Source of the DNA: Chondrinema litorale
GTDB taxonomy: Bacteria > Bacteroidota > Bacteroidia > Cytophagales > Flammeovirgaceae
Assembly (NCBI RefSeq): GCF_026250525.1
Contig: NZ_CP111050.1
Coordinates: forward strand, 1 to 64,000
Direction: 5' to 3'
DNA length: 64,000 nt
Shown here: piece after piece, positions 44,192-53,405 of the stretch
Layout of the letters: each line of letters opens with the position of its first letter
Numbering within the stretch: position 1 is the stretch's first letter
Position numbers and translations under genes: made by a program
The notes under the pieces: model-generated
The model's database searches: none
What the model was told of the DNA's origin: nothing
The model's input: only the letters and a program-made list of their open reading frames with translations

Positions 44192-45334
44192 TTACTGAGC
44201 ACTGACTACTCTCAGGTTGTCGATATTCCAATTGAATACCGGATTGGATTCGTCAGCTCCATCAATTTTGAACACGAAGAGGAAGTCAGCAACGCTTTCG
44301 GCACTACTGATGGGAACACCATCTCCGGTTACAAATTCAGATAGAGGTATCGTAATAGTTTGCCATCCTTCGGTTTTAAATGGGGCATCATCCCAAAGTG
44401 AAAGGCTGTAATTCCATGTATTGGCTATGGTAATCTGATAGTAGCCTGCTTCGATTTCGGTAGGCACATTTATTTCAAACTTTACTGCTTTATTCTCAGC
44501 AGTTCCGCTTACACCGGCTGAACCACAAGTGGTGATTACTCCGGGATCAAACCAACCAGTTTGCCCCATATTTTCTGTTTCTGCATGACCATAATTGCCT
44601 GTAATGAGTGGCACTGGCTTAGGGTCTGTATCAACAGAAATAATATTTAACTTTGCCCAACAATCTCTAACACCATCATCTTCGAAGTCGAGTAACAAAG
44701 TACCCATATCGTTTATCTCGTATTTGTAGCTGCTCTCACCAAACAAGGTTTTAATGCTGAGTTCTCCACCAGTTGTGCCCTCTCCTACTGTTACCACCAA
44801 TTGATCTTGGGTTTCAGTAATTACTTCGGCAGCTACACCACCAATGCTCACCTCACTCGAAAAAAAGAAATCTCCATCTATGATAATTGTCTCTCCACCA
44901 GAAAGTACTTCGAGAGAAACATTATCAACGACAGGTTCGGGAACTTCTACCTCAAAAGAATAAGTTGCCACACCTCCATCAGTAATTACAGTAATTTCAT
45001 TGGTGAGTTCTGTAGGCACTTCAGTAGGTACATTTAGAATAATGTTATCATTTCTAACATAGTTAGGATTTACATAAGCTTCTACATTGTTAAATAATAC
45101 TTGCCTAGTAGAGCCTAAGTTGTCTCCAAGTATCACAATATTCTGACCCAAGGAACCTCCGGTAAAAAGAGAATCTGCCTTTTCAGGATCAGTCATTCTT
45201 AAACCATAAATTTCTGGAGCACCGAGTTCATCATCTTCACAAGCATAAAATAGCGCACTTATACATAGCAGGAAAATCCAGTTAGTTTTATTAAACAAGA
45301 TTCTCAAGGCATTAAAATTATATCTCATCTTCAT
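44192..45334 (-). CDS. surface glycan-binding lipoprotein with IPT/TIG domains (locus 2)
   Basis: A 380-residue lipoprotein (LFYAC, Cys32, followed by EDDELG, acidic as in the surface-export signal). Two IPT/TIG-type beta-sandwich repeats fill about residues 40-200 (LGQNIVILGDNLGSTRQVLFNNVEAYV; GETIIIDGDFFFSSEVSIGGVAAEVIT). The C-terminal part (from about 210, LLLDFEDDGVRDCW ... FVFKIDGAD ... NWNIDNLRVV) resembles the glycan-binding domain of SGBP-B-type proteins. In other loci this protein presents the polysaccharide to SusC/D. It follows SusD by 26 bases. Ligand is inferred from GH9. Confidence 0.85.
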   Translation of the reverse strand: MKMRYNFNALRILFNKTNWIFLLCISALFYACEDDELGAPEIYGLRMTDPEKADSLFTGGSLGQNIVILGDNLGSTRQVLFNNVEAYVNPNYVRNDNIILNVPTEVPTELTNEITVITDGGVATYSFEVEVPEPVVDNVSLEVLSGGETIIIDGDFFFSSEVSIGGVAAEVITETQDQLVVTVGEGTTGGELSIKTLFGESSYKYEINDMGTLLLDFEDDGVRDCWAKLNIISVDTDPKPVPLITGNYGHAETENMGQTGWFDPGVITTCGSAGVSGTAENKAVKFEINVPTEIEAGYYQITIANTWNYSLSLWDDAPFKTEGWQTITIPLSEFVTGDGVPISSAESVADFLFVFKIDGADESNPVFNWNIDNLRVVSAQ

Positions 45335-45360
45335 AGTGTTTGTCGTTAGAAAAAAACTGA

Positions 45361-46968
45361 TTATTCATCGAATTGATAAGGTTCTGCTGCAACATCTGGT
45401 GCCAAAAGCGGATTCTTATCCACATCGGTAGACGGAATAGGAAGCATTACCTTATCATCAGTAAGGGAATAGTTAACAGAGTTCACTACATATGCATCTG
45501 GATTATTTTCGTCTCCTTCCCAGTCATCGGCAACTTGGTAAGTGCCTTTCTCTTGAGCGCTCACCATGTTGATCATCGCTTGTGCATCGTGGTTATAGTA
45601 GCGAAGCAAATCGTACCAATACTGGCTTTCGAAGGCAAACTCAGTTCTTCTTTCTTTCAATAAATCCAGAAAAGAAACACTGGTTTTAGAAGGAAGTCCA
45701 GCGCGAGTTCTAACAACATTAAAATATTCTAAAGCTTTTGCATCTGAAGTTTCTGCTTGATCGCCAATGGCTGCTTCAACATAAGTGAGATAAGCATCGG
45801 CTAAACGGATCATATAGGTATTAATACCAGTTGACATGAAACACACATCACCATCATTATCTTGTGGAGAGCCAATCACGTATTTTTTGACATGTGTATT
45901 TGCAGGGCCTCTACCTTCATTGTCATTCACTATGTCATAATGGTAACCACCATCAGCAGATTTTAACTCACTGTAAAAATCTCCATACTGCATGTAGGTA
46001 GCTTTTCTCCTTTTATCATTTTCTTCGAAATCGTTTTGCAGATCGATGGTAGCAGAAGTGTATCCACCCCAGCCGTCTCCAACTCCGGTTAACTCACCAG
46101 TTCTTGCCCAATATGCTTGTGTGGTGTTTTGCGTTCCCCAGTCTACACATGCCATCCATTGTAAAGCAAAAAGCGATTCTTGGTTGTTATTATTTGCTGC
46201 CATAAAGAGATCGGCATAATTCGGCAACAAGCTACGACCACTATTTACAATTACATCTTCGGCGTAAACTTTCGCATTTTGGTAATCTTTTAAAGTAAGG
46301 TAAACTTTAGCCAATAAGGTTTTGGCTGCCCATGTGGTTACTCTTCCTACATCTCTGCCACTGTACTCATCTGCCAAATAAGTTTCTGCATATTTAAGGT
46401 CGCGTTCTATTAAAGTATATACATCTTCTACTCGGTTTTTCGGTATTAGTGGGTCGAAGGCATATTTACTATTGTCTTCTATAATTGGCACTTCACCAAA
46501 AAGTCTCACCAAATAGAAATAAGCCGTCGCTCGCATAAATTTGCCTTCTCCGACAGCTCTGTTTATAAGTTCTTCTGATACAGATTCACTAGCTTGTTGC
46601 GGAACATTTAGGATAACCGAGTTGGCATAAGCGACCACTCTGTATAAAGACTCCCAAGCCTCGAATAAATGTGGGTTATTTTGATTGACACCAAATGTAT
46701 AAAACTGACCAATGTTTCCATCGTTTGTCCACAAGTTGCCAGACATGGCGTCGCCTATGCTCCAAAGTGCCTTATCGTTTATGGTGAACCAAGGGAAACC
46801 ATATAGTGCTGCGGTTGCTGCGTTTACTTGTTCTGGATTACTATAGAAATTATCAATTACGAGTTGGTCTTCTGGCGGTCTATCTAAAAAATCTTCGTTG
46901 CAACTGCCAGACACCATTAGCAAAATCATTAAGCCCAACAATCTAAATCTTATATGTAGTTTTTTCAT
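45361..46968 (-). CDS. SusD/RagB outer-membrane lipoprotein (locus 2)
   Basis: This 535-residue surface glycan-binding lipoprotein has lipobox Cys23 (VSGSC) followed by NEDFLDRPPED, a characteristic SusD opening. SusD motifs include RATAYFYLVRLFGEVPII, TTWAAKTLLAKVYLTLKDY, IRLADAYLTYVEAAIG and LKERRTEFAFESQYWYDLLRY. It pairs with the SusC encoded 39 bases upstream. Length is normal. The Ser-Gly before Cys and acidic residues after it support surface lipidation. Confidence 0.95.
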   Translation of the reverse strand: MKKLHIRFRLLGLMILLMVSGSCNEDFLDRPPEDQLVIDNFYSNPEQVNAATAALYGFPWFTINDKALWSIGDAMSGNLWTNDGNIGQFYTFGVNQNNPHLFEAWESLYRVVAYANSVILNVPQQASESVSEELINRAVGEGKFMRATAYFYLVRLFGEVPIIEDNSKYAFDPLIPKNRVEDVYTLIERDLKYAETYLADEYSGRDVGRVTTWAAKTLLAKVYLTLKDYQNAKVYAEDVIVNSGRSLLPNYADLFMAANNNNQESLFALQWMACVDWGTQNTTQAYWARTGELTGVGDGWGGYTSATIDLQNDFEENDKRRKATYMQYGDFYSELKSADGGYHYDIVNDNEGRGPANTHVKKYVIGSPQDNDGDVCFMSTGINTYMIRLADAYLTYVEAAIGDQAETSDAKALEYFNVVRTRAGLPSKTSVSFLDLLKERRTEFAFESQYWYDLLRYYNHDAQAMINMVSAQEKGTYQVADDWEGDENNPDAYVVNSVNYSLTDDKVMLPIPSTDVDKNPLLAPDVAAEPYQFDE

Positions 46969-47007
46969 TTTCTCGATTTTTAAAATGTTTGATAATGAAT
47001 GAGCAGA

Positions 47008-50000
47008 TTAGAAATCTACATTTATACCGAAAGTATAGACTCTTGGTAATGGATAGCGACCATTGTCAACTCCTTGTAAAAGTGGATTCTGGTTATAAGC
47101 CCCAATTTCAGGATCAAACCCTGTGTAATTTGTTATTGTATAGAGGTTTTGAATATTGGCATAGACTTTCAGCTTTTGTAAACTGATTTTATGTATCAGC
47201 TTTTCTGGAAGCGTATAAGCAAGTATGATGTTTTGAATTCTCCAGTAGCTACCATCTTCTACATACCTGTCGGAAATACGGGTATTATTATTTGGATCGG
47301 TATTGATAGCTCTTGGCATTTCAGTACCTTCATTAATTACATACACATTTGCTGGGTCGTTGAGCCCAACACTTTCATCGTACATTCCTAATCGAGCTCT
47401 ATCATTTACAGATTCTAGTTGATTAGCAAAAAGGTTTCTCATTCCTTCTGCATTTCTTCTAGCAAAGTTGTAAATATCATTGCCATAAGAGCCATTGGTA
47501 GTAATGGTTAATTCGATACCTTTATAAGAAAAGTGATTATTAAAACCGAAAGTAAAATCTGGGTTCGGGTTGCCAATATTTTCTCGGTCGTTGTCATCCA
47601 CTACTCCATCATCATTTAAATCTTTAAACCTGATATCGCCCGGATACACGCCAGAAGCTCTATCTACCCTACTATTTTGCTCGGCATGAGCGCTAATTTC
47701 TTCGAGATTATTAAAGATTCCATCGGTTCTAAACCCATAAAACATACCCATTGGGTAACCTTCTGTGGTTCTGGTTACCGTATTAAACCATTGCACTGTT
47801 TCGAAGATTACACCTGTTTCTCCACCTATATATTTTACTTGATTGATGTTTCGGGAGAACACTACATCAGTTGACCATTCAAAAGCTCCTTTGGTAACAT
47901 TTACCGTGTTGAGCATAATTTCTACCCCTTTATTTTCTACTTCACCGGCATTTACCCAAGGTTCACTAATGCCCATCCAGCTACCGCCACCCATGTAACT
48001 TGGCATTGGTAAAGTAATCAATAGATTGTCTACATTTTTTTGATAAACATCTACAGTAAGGTTTAAGCGACTGGTAAATAATTCGAGGTCGAGACCAAGG
48101 TTATACTGTTCTGAAGATTCCCATTGCACTTCTGGATTAGGGATATTGGCAGGTACAAAACCGGTTCCTAATGGAGTTCCTCTAGAAACCATGGCAGCTC
48201 CATAAGCATATCCCGGAATACCTTCATTACCTACCATACCCCAACCTAGTCTCAACTTAAATTGGTTGATTGTAGGAACATTAAAAAAATCTTCGTTATT
48301 AACCTTCCAAGCAACTGCTGCTGATGGGAAATAACCCCATTTATTACTCGGGCCAAATTTAGACGAACCATCTGCACGCATAGTAAAGGTTAATAGATAG
48401 CGATCGTCGAAATCGTAATTTAATCTCCCAAAAACAGACTGTAAAGTTGCACTGCCTTTACCTTGTGAGTTAACCGCTGTGGTAGGATCACCGGCATTTA
48501 ATTCTTGTATATCGTTTGATACAAAATCTTGTCTGCCAGCCATCATGTTTTCCCAGCTCGACTCCTGAATTTCATGACCCGCCATTAAGGTTAAATTATG
48601 GCGATTAAAAAGAGTACGATTAAAGGTGAGGTAATTTTTTAGGATGTAGAACAGGCTTTGATTTTTTCTTCTTCTCGAATTAGCTCTATTGTTCACCACT
48701 GTTCCCCATTGATAAGTTGGATTGAAACCATAGTTATCAGAAAACTGCACATCAGCACCTATTTCCGAACGGAACTTTAACCCTTGGAAGAAAGTAATTT
48801 CACCATAAAGATTAGTAAGCAAGCGGTTTCTCTTTAATGTTAGATCGCGCTCAAGTGCCATGGCTACCGGATTGGTAATACCTGTATTAGAACCATCTAT
48901 AGTCGGGCCAGCATAACTTCCATCAATATTATAAACAGGAATATCTGGTGCTTGTGTAATGGCTGTACTAACTACGCCACCTTCATCGTCATTCAAAGTA
49001 ATACGCTCATCTGTTCGGCTAAACATCATGCTATTACCGATCTTAAACCAATCTTTGGTTTGGTTATCCACATTCATTCTGAGTGAAAAGCGCTCGAAAC
49101 CCGAACCTATTACAGTACCTTCTTGCTTAAAGTATCCACCTGAAATAGCATATTGCGTTTTTTCACTTCCTCCTAAAACTGAAAGTTGATGACTCTGGAT
49201 GGCAGCTTCTCTAAATATCTCTTTTTGCCAATTTGTACCATCTCCTAAAAGCGATGGATCCATAAATTCAACTCGTGGTTCAACACCTCTTTCAATGGCT
49301 CTCTCGTTTTGGTAGTCTGCATATTCTTGCAGGTTCATCACTTCCAGATATTTGCTTGGCTGCTGAATGCCATAGTAAGCGTCGTAATTAAATTTAGACT
49401 CACCAAACTTGCCTCTTTTGGTGGTAATTAAAACTACACCATTGGCAGCTCTCGAACCATAAATGGCGGTTGCAGAGGCATCTTTCAGTACTTCTACCGA
49501 AACTATATCTGCGGGGTTAATGGTTGCCAAAGCACTCACTGCTGTTTGGCCATTTCCACCACCAGCCCAATCGAACCCAACAGCAGTACCTCCTGCATCT
49601 CCCGAAATCGGAATACCATCTACCACATAAAGTGGTTCGTTGGAACCATTGATAGAGTTTGCACCCCTAATTCTTACGGAGATACCACCACCCGGCTGAC
49701 CAGAGTTTGTAGTAACTTGTACACCTGCTACTCTACCCTGCAAAGACTGATCTAGTGAGGTGGTCATCATGCTCTTAAGCTTATCGCCAGAAACAGAAAC
49801 CAATGCTCCAGTTAAATCACTTTTTTTCTGCGTGCCATATCCAACTACTACAACCTCTTCTAATTGGCGGGTATCATCAACTAAAGAAACATCTATTACA
49901 CTTTGATTACCAACCTCTACTTCAATAGTCTGATAACCAATATAGCTAAATTGTAAAACTGCATCGGTATTAACTTCAATCGCATACTTACCATTAAGGT

Positions 50001-50508
50001 CAGAGGTTGTACCATTTACTGTTCCTTTAATTAATACACTAACACCGGGCAAAGGCTCACCTTCTCTATCAGATAAAACAGTTCCTGTAATGCGCATTTG
50101 TTGCTTCATAGGCTTATCAAACTGTTCTTCTACACGGAGTTGTTGTGGTTTATCAAGTTTTTTAACACTGATGTTGTTGTTTACACGCTTAAAGTAGAGC
50201 ATGTTGTTTTTAGCAATATCTCTCAGAACTTCAGCTAATGAGCTTTTTGAGTAATTGCTCACAAAGCTGTCTGTAGAAACATCGCTCCTTCGATAAGAGA
50301 ACATAAAACCTGTTTGTTGCTCCAGATTATTAAATATCTCTTCCAAAGATTGGTCACCTTCTTTGAGGTGCACATATATATTTTCTATACTTTTTTGAGC
50401 TTTTCCTGGGCTGGCATGTAATAGTCCCATTAGCAGCACCTGTAGAAAAATACCCAATGTGATATATTGAACCATCTTCAATACTTGTCGTAAAAAAATC
50501 ATTTTCAT
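47008..50508 (-). CDS. SusC/RagA TonB-dependent transporter with STN domain (locus 2)
   Basis: A 1166-residue outer-membrane transporter. Signal peptide to about residue 38 (SPGKAQ), STN domain (about 45-110, GDQSLEEIFNNLEQQTGFMFSY to NNISVKK), CarboxypepD_reg-like domain (about 135-210, ITGTVLSDREGEPLPGVS), plug from about 215 (LEEVVVVGYGTQKKSDLTGAL), and the barrel ending RVYTFGINVDF. STN plus the upstream FecR and ECF sigma imply substrate-gated induction. Downstream GH9 suggests import of beta-glucan oligosaccharides. Slightly longer than locus-1 SusC. Confidence 0.95.
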   Translation of the reverse strand: MKMIFLRQVLKMVQYITLGIFLQVLLMGLLHASPGKAQKSIENIYVHLKEGDQSLEEIFNNLEQQTGFMFSYRRSDVSTDSFVSNYSKSSLAEVLRDIAKNNMLYFKRVNNNISVKKLDKPQQLRVEEQFDKPMKQQMRITGTVLSDREGEPLPGVSVLIKGTVNGTTSDLNGKYAIEVNTDAVLQFSYIGYQTIEVEVGNQSVIDVSLVDDTRQLEEVVVVGYGTQKKSDLTGALVSVSGDKLKSMMTTSLDQSLQGRVAGVQVTTNSGQPGGGISVRIRGANSINGSNEPLYVVDGIPISGDAGGTAVGFDWAGGGNGQTAVSALATINPADIVSVEVLKDASATAIYGSRAANGVVLITTKRGKFGESKFNYDAYYGIQQPSKYLEVMNLQEYADYQNERAIERGVEPRVEFMDPSLLGDGTNWQKEIFREAAIQSHQLSVLGGSEKTQYAISGGYFKQEGTVIGSGFERFSLRMNVDNQTKDWFKIGNSMMFSRTDERITLNDDEGGVVSTAITQAPDIPVYNIDGSYAGPTIDGSNTGITNPVAMALERDLTLKRNRLLTNLYGEITFFQGLKFRSEIGADVQFSDNYGFNPTYQWGTVVNNRANSRRRKNQSLFYILKNYLTFNRTLFNRHNLTLMAGHEIQESSWENMMAGRQDFVSNDIQELNAGDPTTAVNSQGKGSATLQSVFGRLNYDFDDRYLLTFTMRADGSSKFGPSNKWGYFPSAAVAWKVNNEDFFNVPTINQFKLRLGWGMVGNEGIPGYAYGAAMVSRGTPLGTGFVPANIPNPEVQWESSEQYNLGLDLELFTSRLNLTVDVYQKNVDNLLITLPMPSYMGGGSWMGISEPWVNAGEVENKGVEIMLNTVNVTKGAFEWSTDVVFSRNINQVKYIGGETGVIFETVQWFNTVTRTTEGYPMGMFYGFRTDGIFNNLEEISAHAEQNSRVDRASGVYPGDIRFKDLNDDGVVDDNDRENIGNPNPDFTFGFNNHFSYKGIELTITTNGSYGNDIYNFARRNAEGMRNLFANQLESVNDRARLGMYDESVGLNDPANVYVINEGTEMPRAINTDPNNNTRISDRYVEDGSYWRIQNIILAYTLPEKLIHKISLQKLKVYANIQNLYTITNYTGFDPEIGAYNQNPLLQGVDNGRYPLPRVYTFGINVDF

Positions 50509-50610
50509 ACTTTTGCTTTAGTGGTGAATAATAAGTAACCATTCCAACTCCTGCTTCAAGCATCCCGACCGGCCAAAGTTTGGATATCATTGCAGGGTTG
50601 AAAATTGAGA

Positions 50611-50640
50611 CCAACTGTACATTCTGCAGTTGGTTTTTTT
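50611..50640 (-). promoter_or_regulatory. stem-loop just after the FecR stop (locus 2)
   Basis: Read on the minus strand, A7 is followed by CCAACTG, a 9-nt loop and CAGTTGG, a perfect 7-bp stem. It occupies the same place, directly after the anti-sigma stop and ahead of SusC, as the imperfect hairpin in locus 1. No T-run follows on the coding strand. Confidence 0.4.
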
Positions 50641-50655
50641 CATAGAATTTATCTT

Positions 50656-51663
50656 TCAATTCATAAGCAGCACTTTTTTATTTTGGTAATCGATCTGATA
50701 TTTAAAATCAAATGTATGGCTAAGGTTTTCCATCACATTTGTTAGAGACTCGTTTTGAAAAACAGAATAATAATCGTGAGTTGTTGGCTCATTAAAATCG
50801 ATAGATTTTTCGAATGTAAAGCCAAACCATTTTTCTAATTGGTTGAGTACTTCTTTAAGGCTTGCTTCTTTAAAAACTAGCTTTCCATCTTTCCAGCCAA
50901 ATACAAGTGTTGCATCAAACTTGGTTTTACTTATGTTACCATTTGCTGTTTGTACAGTTGCCAAATCTTCTGGTAAAAGAAAAACTTGCTGCTGGTTTAA
51001 AGTATCTGTTACTTTTACTTTGCCAGTTAAAACTGCCACCTTTACTTCGCTTAACGAAGATGCTTGCACATTAAATGAAGTACCTAACACAGTGGTGTTT
51101 ATGTTGCCAGTAGTAATTACAAATGGCTTTTGGGGATTTTTAGCTACATCGAAAAAGGCCTCACCGGTTAAAGTAACTCGTCTTTCATTACCGGTAAATT
51201 CTTCAGGATAAGTTAATTTACTTCCAGAGTTTAGCTTTACTTGGGTACCATCTGCCAATCTAATATTTACCTTAGAGCCATAGTCGGCATTGCTTTCTAT
51301 AATCTTGGCAATATGGTTTATTGATTGATAATAGTTTGCATTCCAAAATAAGAACACAGAGGTTAAAATAAAGGCAATTGCTGCCGCCCAATACAAATAT
51401 GGTTTTGAGTTTTTGGGAATCGGTTTAACAGGTGTTTCGTTAATTGCTGATCCATTAAAATCGATATGATTAGATAACTTTTGCCAACTACTTTGCTCAA
51501 CCTTAGAAAGGTTTTCGTGCGATTCTTCCCAAAAGTTTTTGATCTGCTGAAATACAACTTTGTTTTCTTCACTTTCACTCAACCATTGTTTTACTTCTGC
51601 TTTTTCAGCAGTATTTGCTTCTCCTGAGATATATTTCCCAATTAAACTTTCTATCTGTTGCAT
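50656..51663 (-). CDS. FecR-type anti-sigma factor (locus 2)
   Basis: A 335-residue inner-membrane protein with a cytosolic sigma-binding N-terminus (1-about 88), one membrane segment (about 90-108, LYWAAAIAFILTSVFLFW), a periplasmic FecR domain (about 130-240, NADYGSKVNIRLADGTQVKLNSGSK and GEAFFDVAKNPQKPF) and a C-terminal DUF4974 domain (FGWKDGKLVFKEASLKEVLNQLEKWFGFTF). It should hold the ECF sigma encoded upstream inactive until SusC signals. Confidence 0.93.
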   Translation of the reverse strand: MQQIESLIGKYISGEANTAEKAEVKQWLSESEENKVVFQQIKNFWEESHENLSKVEQSSWQKLSNHIDFNGSAINETPVKPIPKNSKPYLYWAAAIAFILTSVFLFWNANYYQSINHIAKIIESNADYGSKVNIRLADGTQVKLNSGSKLTYPEEFTGNERRVTLTGEAFFDVAKNPQKPFVITTGNINTTVLGTSFNVQASSLSEVKVAVLTGKVKVTDTLNQQQVFLLPEDLATVQTANGNISKTKFDATLVFGWKDGKLVFKEASLKEVLNQLEKWFGFTFEKSIDFNEPTTHDYYSVFQNESLTNVMENLSHTFDFKYQIDYQNKKVLLMN

Positions 51664-51721
51664 AAGTTGTTACGAAAAAAAATTTCAAAGGCTAGTAAGT
51701 GAAATTAATACAAATCGCAGT

Positions 51722-51809
51722 TGCTTAAATCGAGTTAAGCAGAATATGCATGTTTTAATAAAAGAGGTAATGCCCCGATAGATAAATACCAGGACAAAAC
51801 TCTTTTATT
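51722..51809 (-). promoter_or_regulatory. stem-loops in the sigma-FecR spacer (locus 2)
   Basis: The spacer holds a 7-bp perfect hairpin, TGCTTAA/TTAAGCA (51722-51728 with 51735-51741), and a longer-looped pairing of AATAAAAGAG (51757-51766) with CTCTTTTATT (51800-51809). On the minus strand the second ends in a T-rich run. Either could limit anti-sigma expression relative to sigma. Both are only moderately strong. Confidence 0.35.
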
Positions 51810-51847
51810 TATCATACCCTATTTGTTTAGACAGAAAAGATGAAGAA

Positions 51848-52495
51848 TTACACTAGTAGGAAATGAAAAAATTTTGCAAAAAGTAAAAAAAGTGCCCACA
51901 TGGCTATTTTAACTACCATTCCTTTGTTGTTTTTAAACTTCTTGCTCAGCTCAGTTCTTAGCAGTTTTACAGCTTTAGTAATATGATTATCAACTGTATT
52001 TACGGAGATGTTCAAAATATCAGCTACTTCTTTGTAGCGCAAACCATCTTCTTTTACAAGTTTAAAAACTTTGCGACACTGTAAAGGGAGGTTACTTATT
52101 AGTTGCTGAAGCTCTTCATTGAGCTCGTTATATAAGAGGCGATCTTCGGGTGTTTCAGCATCAATCAGAATAAGCTGATCTGTTATAGAATTTGTTTTAT
52201 AGGAATTTTTAAATGATTTTTTCTGCAAATAATTAATTGTCTGGTTTCTAGTAATGATGTACAAATATGAATTTAGATTGTCTATTTCATTTAGAGAGGC
52301 TCTTTTGTTCCATACTTTTAAAAATACATCACTTACAATTTCTTCAGCATCTTGCGATGTACTGATAAATTGCTTTGCAAAAAGATACAATCGTTTAAAA
52401 TAGTCTTCGTGCAGTTTCCGAAATACGGCTTTATCTTCTTTTATTGCCTGCATGTTGCTCAAACCTGAGAAACAATACTGAGCTGTAGTTTTCAT
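51848..52495 (-). CDS. ECF RNA polymerase sigma factor with hydrophobic C-terminal tail (locus 2)
   Basis: A 215-residue ECF sigma-70 if started here. An ATG at 52453 is also possible, and the in-frame TTG upstream is disfavoured. Region 2 is at YFKRLYLFAKQFI...DAEEIVSDVFLKVWNKR. Region 4 is LPLQCRKVFKLVKEDGLRYKEVADILNISVNTVDNHITKA. The last about 20 residues (VVKIAMWALFLLFAKFFHFLLV) are hydrophobic and could insert in the inner membrane, like the shorter tail on the locus-1 sigma. It drives the beta-glucan locus in the usual ECF/FecR/STN-SusC scheme. Confidence 0.93.
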   Translation of the reverse strand: MKTTAQYCFSGLSNMQAIKEDKAVFRKLHEDYFKRLYLFAKQFISTSQDAEEIVSDVFLKVWNKRASLNEIDNLNSYLYIITRNQTINYLQKKSFKNSYKTNSITDQLILIDAETPEDRLLYNELNEELQQLISNLPLQCRKVFKLVKEDGLRYKEVADILNISVNTVDNHITKAVKLLRTELSKKFKNNKGMVVKIAMWALFLLFAKFFHFLLV

Positions 52496-52644
52496 ATTTA
52501 CTCCCCTTATCAAGGTATATTGTTGTTTTTCTAGTAATTCAATTTACATATTTTACTTTAAAAACAAAGTATAAAATACATAAGAGTTTTAAACATTAAC
52601 ACATTAAGAAATGATCATTTACTATAAATAATTAGTATTCAGTA

Positions 52645-53394
52645 CTATAGTTTATTCAGCAATTCAGTAGCAGCTTTATTTTTATAATGCTGTTCATTTT
52701 CAGAAATCGATTCTAAAATAGCTTTTGCTTCTTTTAGTTTACCTACTTGTAAATTTGCCAAAGCCAAGTACCAATCTATATTTTGTGCTAAGCCCGGCAT
52801 TGCATTTTCACTTTTTAAATCATCCAACTTTTCTATAGCTTCATTTCCCGAATCTGTCGCTAATAAGGCAATCGCCCAATAGAAATTATCTATAGTAGAA
52901 ATATCTGTTGCAGGAGTTTGCTCAAAAAGTGAAACTGCCTTTTCGTAATCTCTATTTTGGTAGGCTTTCATTGCATCAGACATTTCATTATTTTCATCTG
53001 CAGAGCGAAAAGCATCTACCTGATAAGGCTCGAAATAGGCTACAAATAATTGATCGCCAGAATAAGTCTGAGTTTTATTTAATAGAAAGATTAAGCCCAA
53101 CAACATAACAAAAACCACCGAAGCAGCAATGCCAAATCGCAAATAGTTCGCATTAATTATCTTCTTATTTTCGGCTTCAAACTGATCTGGATTTTGTAAG
53201 TTTTCTAAAGTATTTATGAGTTGCTGGTAATGCTCATCTCCTAAAGAAGACGCCATTTCTTTATGCATCAACACTTCTTTTTTTAATGCTTTATCTTGTT
53301 GCATTTTTTGCTCAAACTCGGCATGTTCAGCTTCGATTAATTCTTTATTCAGGTATTTTTCAATCTGCTCGTATAAAGATGATTTTTCGCTCAT
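52645..53394 (-). CDS. membrane-anchored TPR protein, putative anti-sigma factor
   Basis: This 249-residue protein has an N-terminal cytosolic helical part (1-about 85, with EQIEKYLNKELIEAEHAEFEQKM, a pattern common in Bacteroidota anti-sigma-type proteins), one membrane segment (about 86-106, FGIAASVVFVMLLGLIFLL) and a TPR-like periplasmic part (about 135-245: MKAYQNRDYEKAVSLFEQ, NFYWAIALLATDSGNEAIEKL, DWYLALANLQVGKLKEAKAIL). It starts 11 bases after the ECF sigma gene and is almost certainly its partner. It is not FecR-like, and no STN transporter accompanies it, so the signal must come another way. Confidence 0.8.
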   Translation of the reverse strand: MSEKSSLYEQIEKYLNKELIEAEHAEFEQKMQQDKALKKEVLMHKEMASSLGDEHYQQLINTLENLQNPDQFEAENKKIINANYLRFGIAASVVFVMLLGLIFLLNKTQTYSGDQLFVAYFEPYQVDAFRSADENNEMSDAMKAYQNRDYEKAVSLFEQTPATDISTIDNFYWAIALLATDSGNEAIEKLDDLKSENAMPGLAQNIDWYLALANLQVGKLKEAKAILESISENEQHYKNKAATELLNKL

Positions 53395-53405
53395 CTGCTT
53401 CTTAT

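Noticed and set aside
50354..50659. 101-codon minus-strand frame over the FecR-SusC spacer
   Set aside because: It overlaps the SusC signal peptide and STN start in a different frame and would read through a hairpin.
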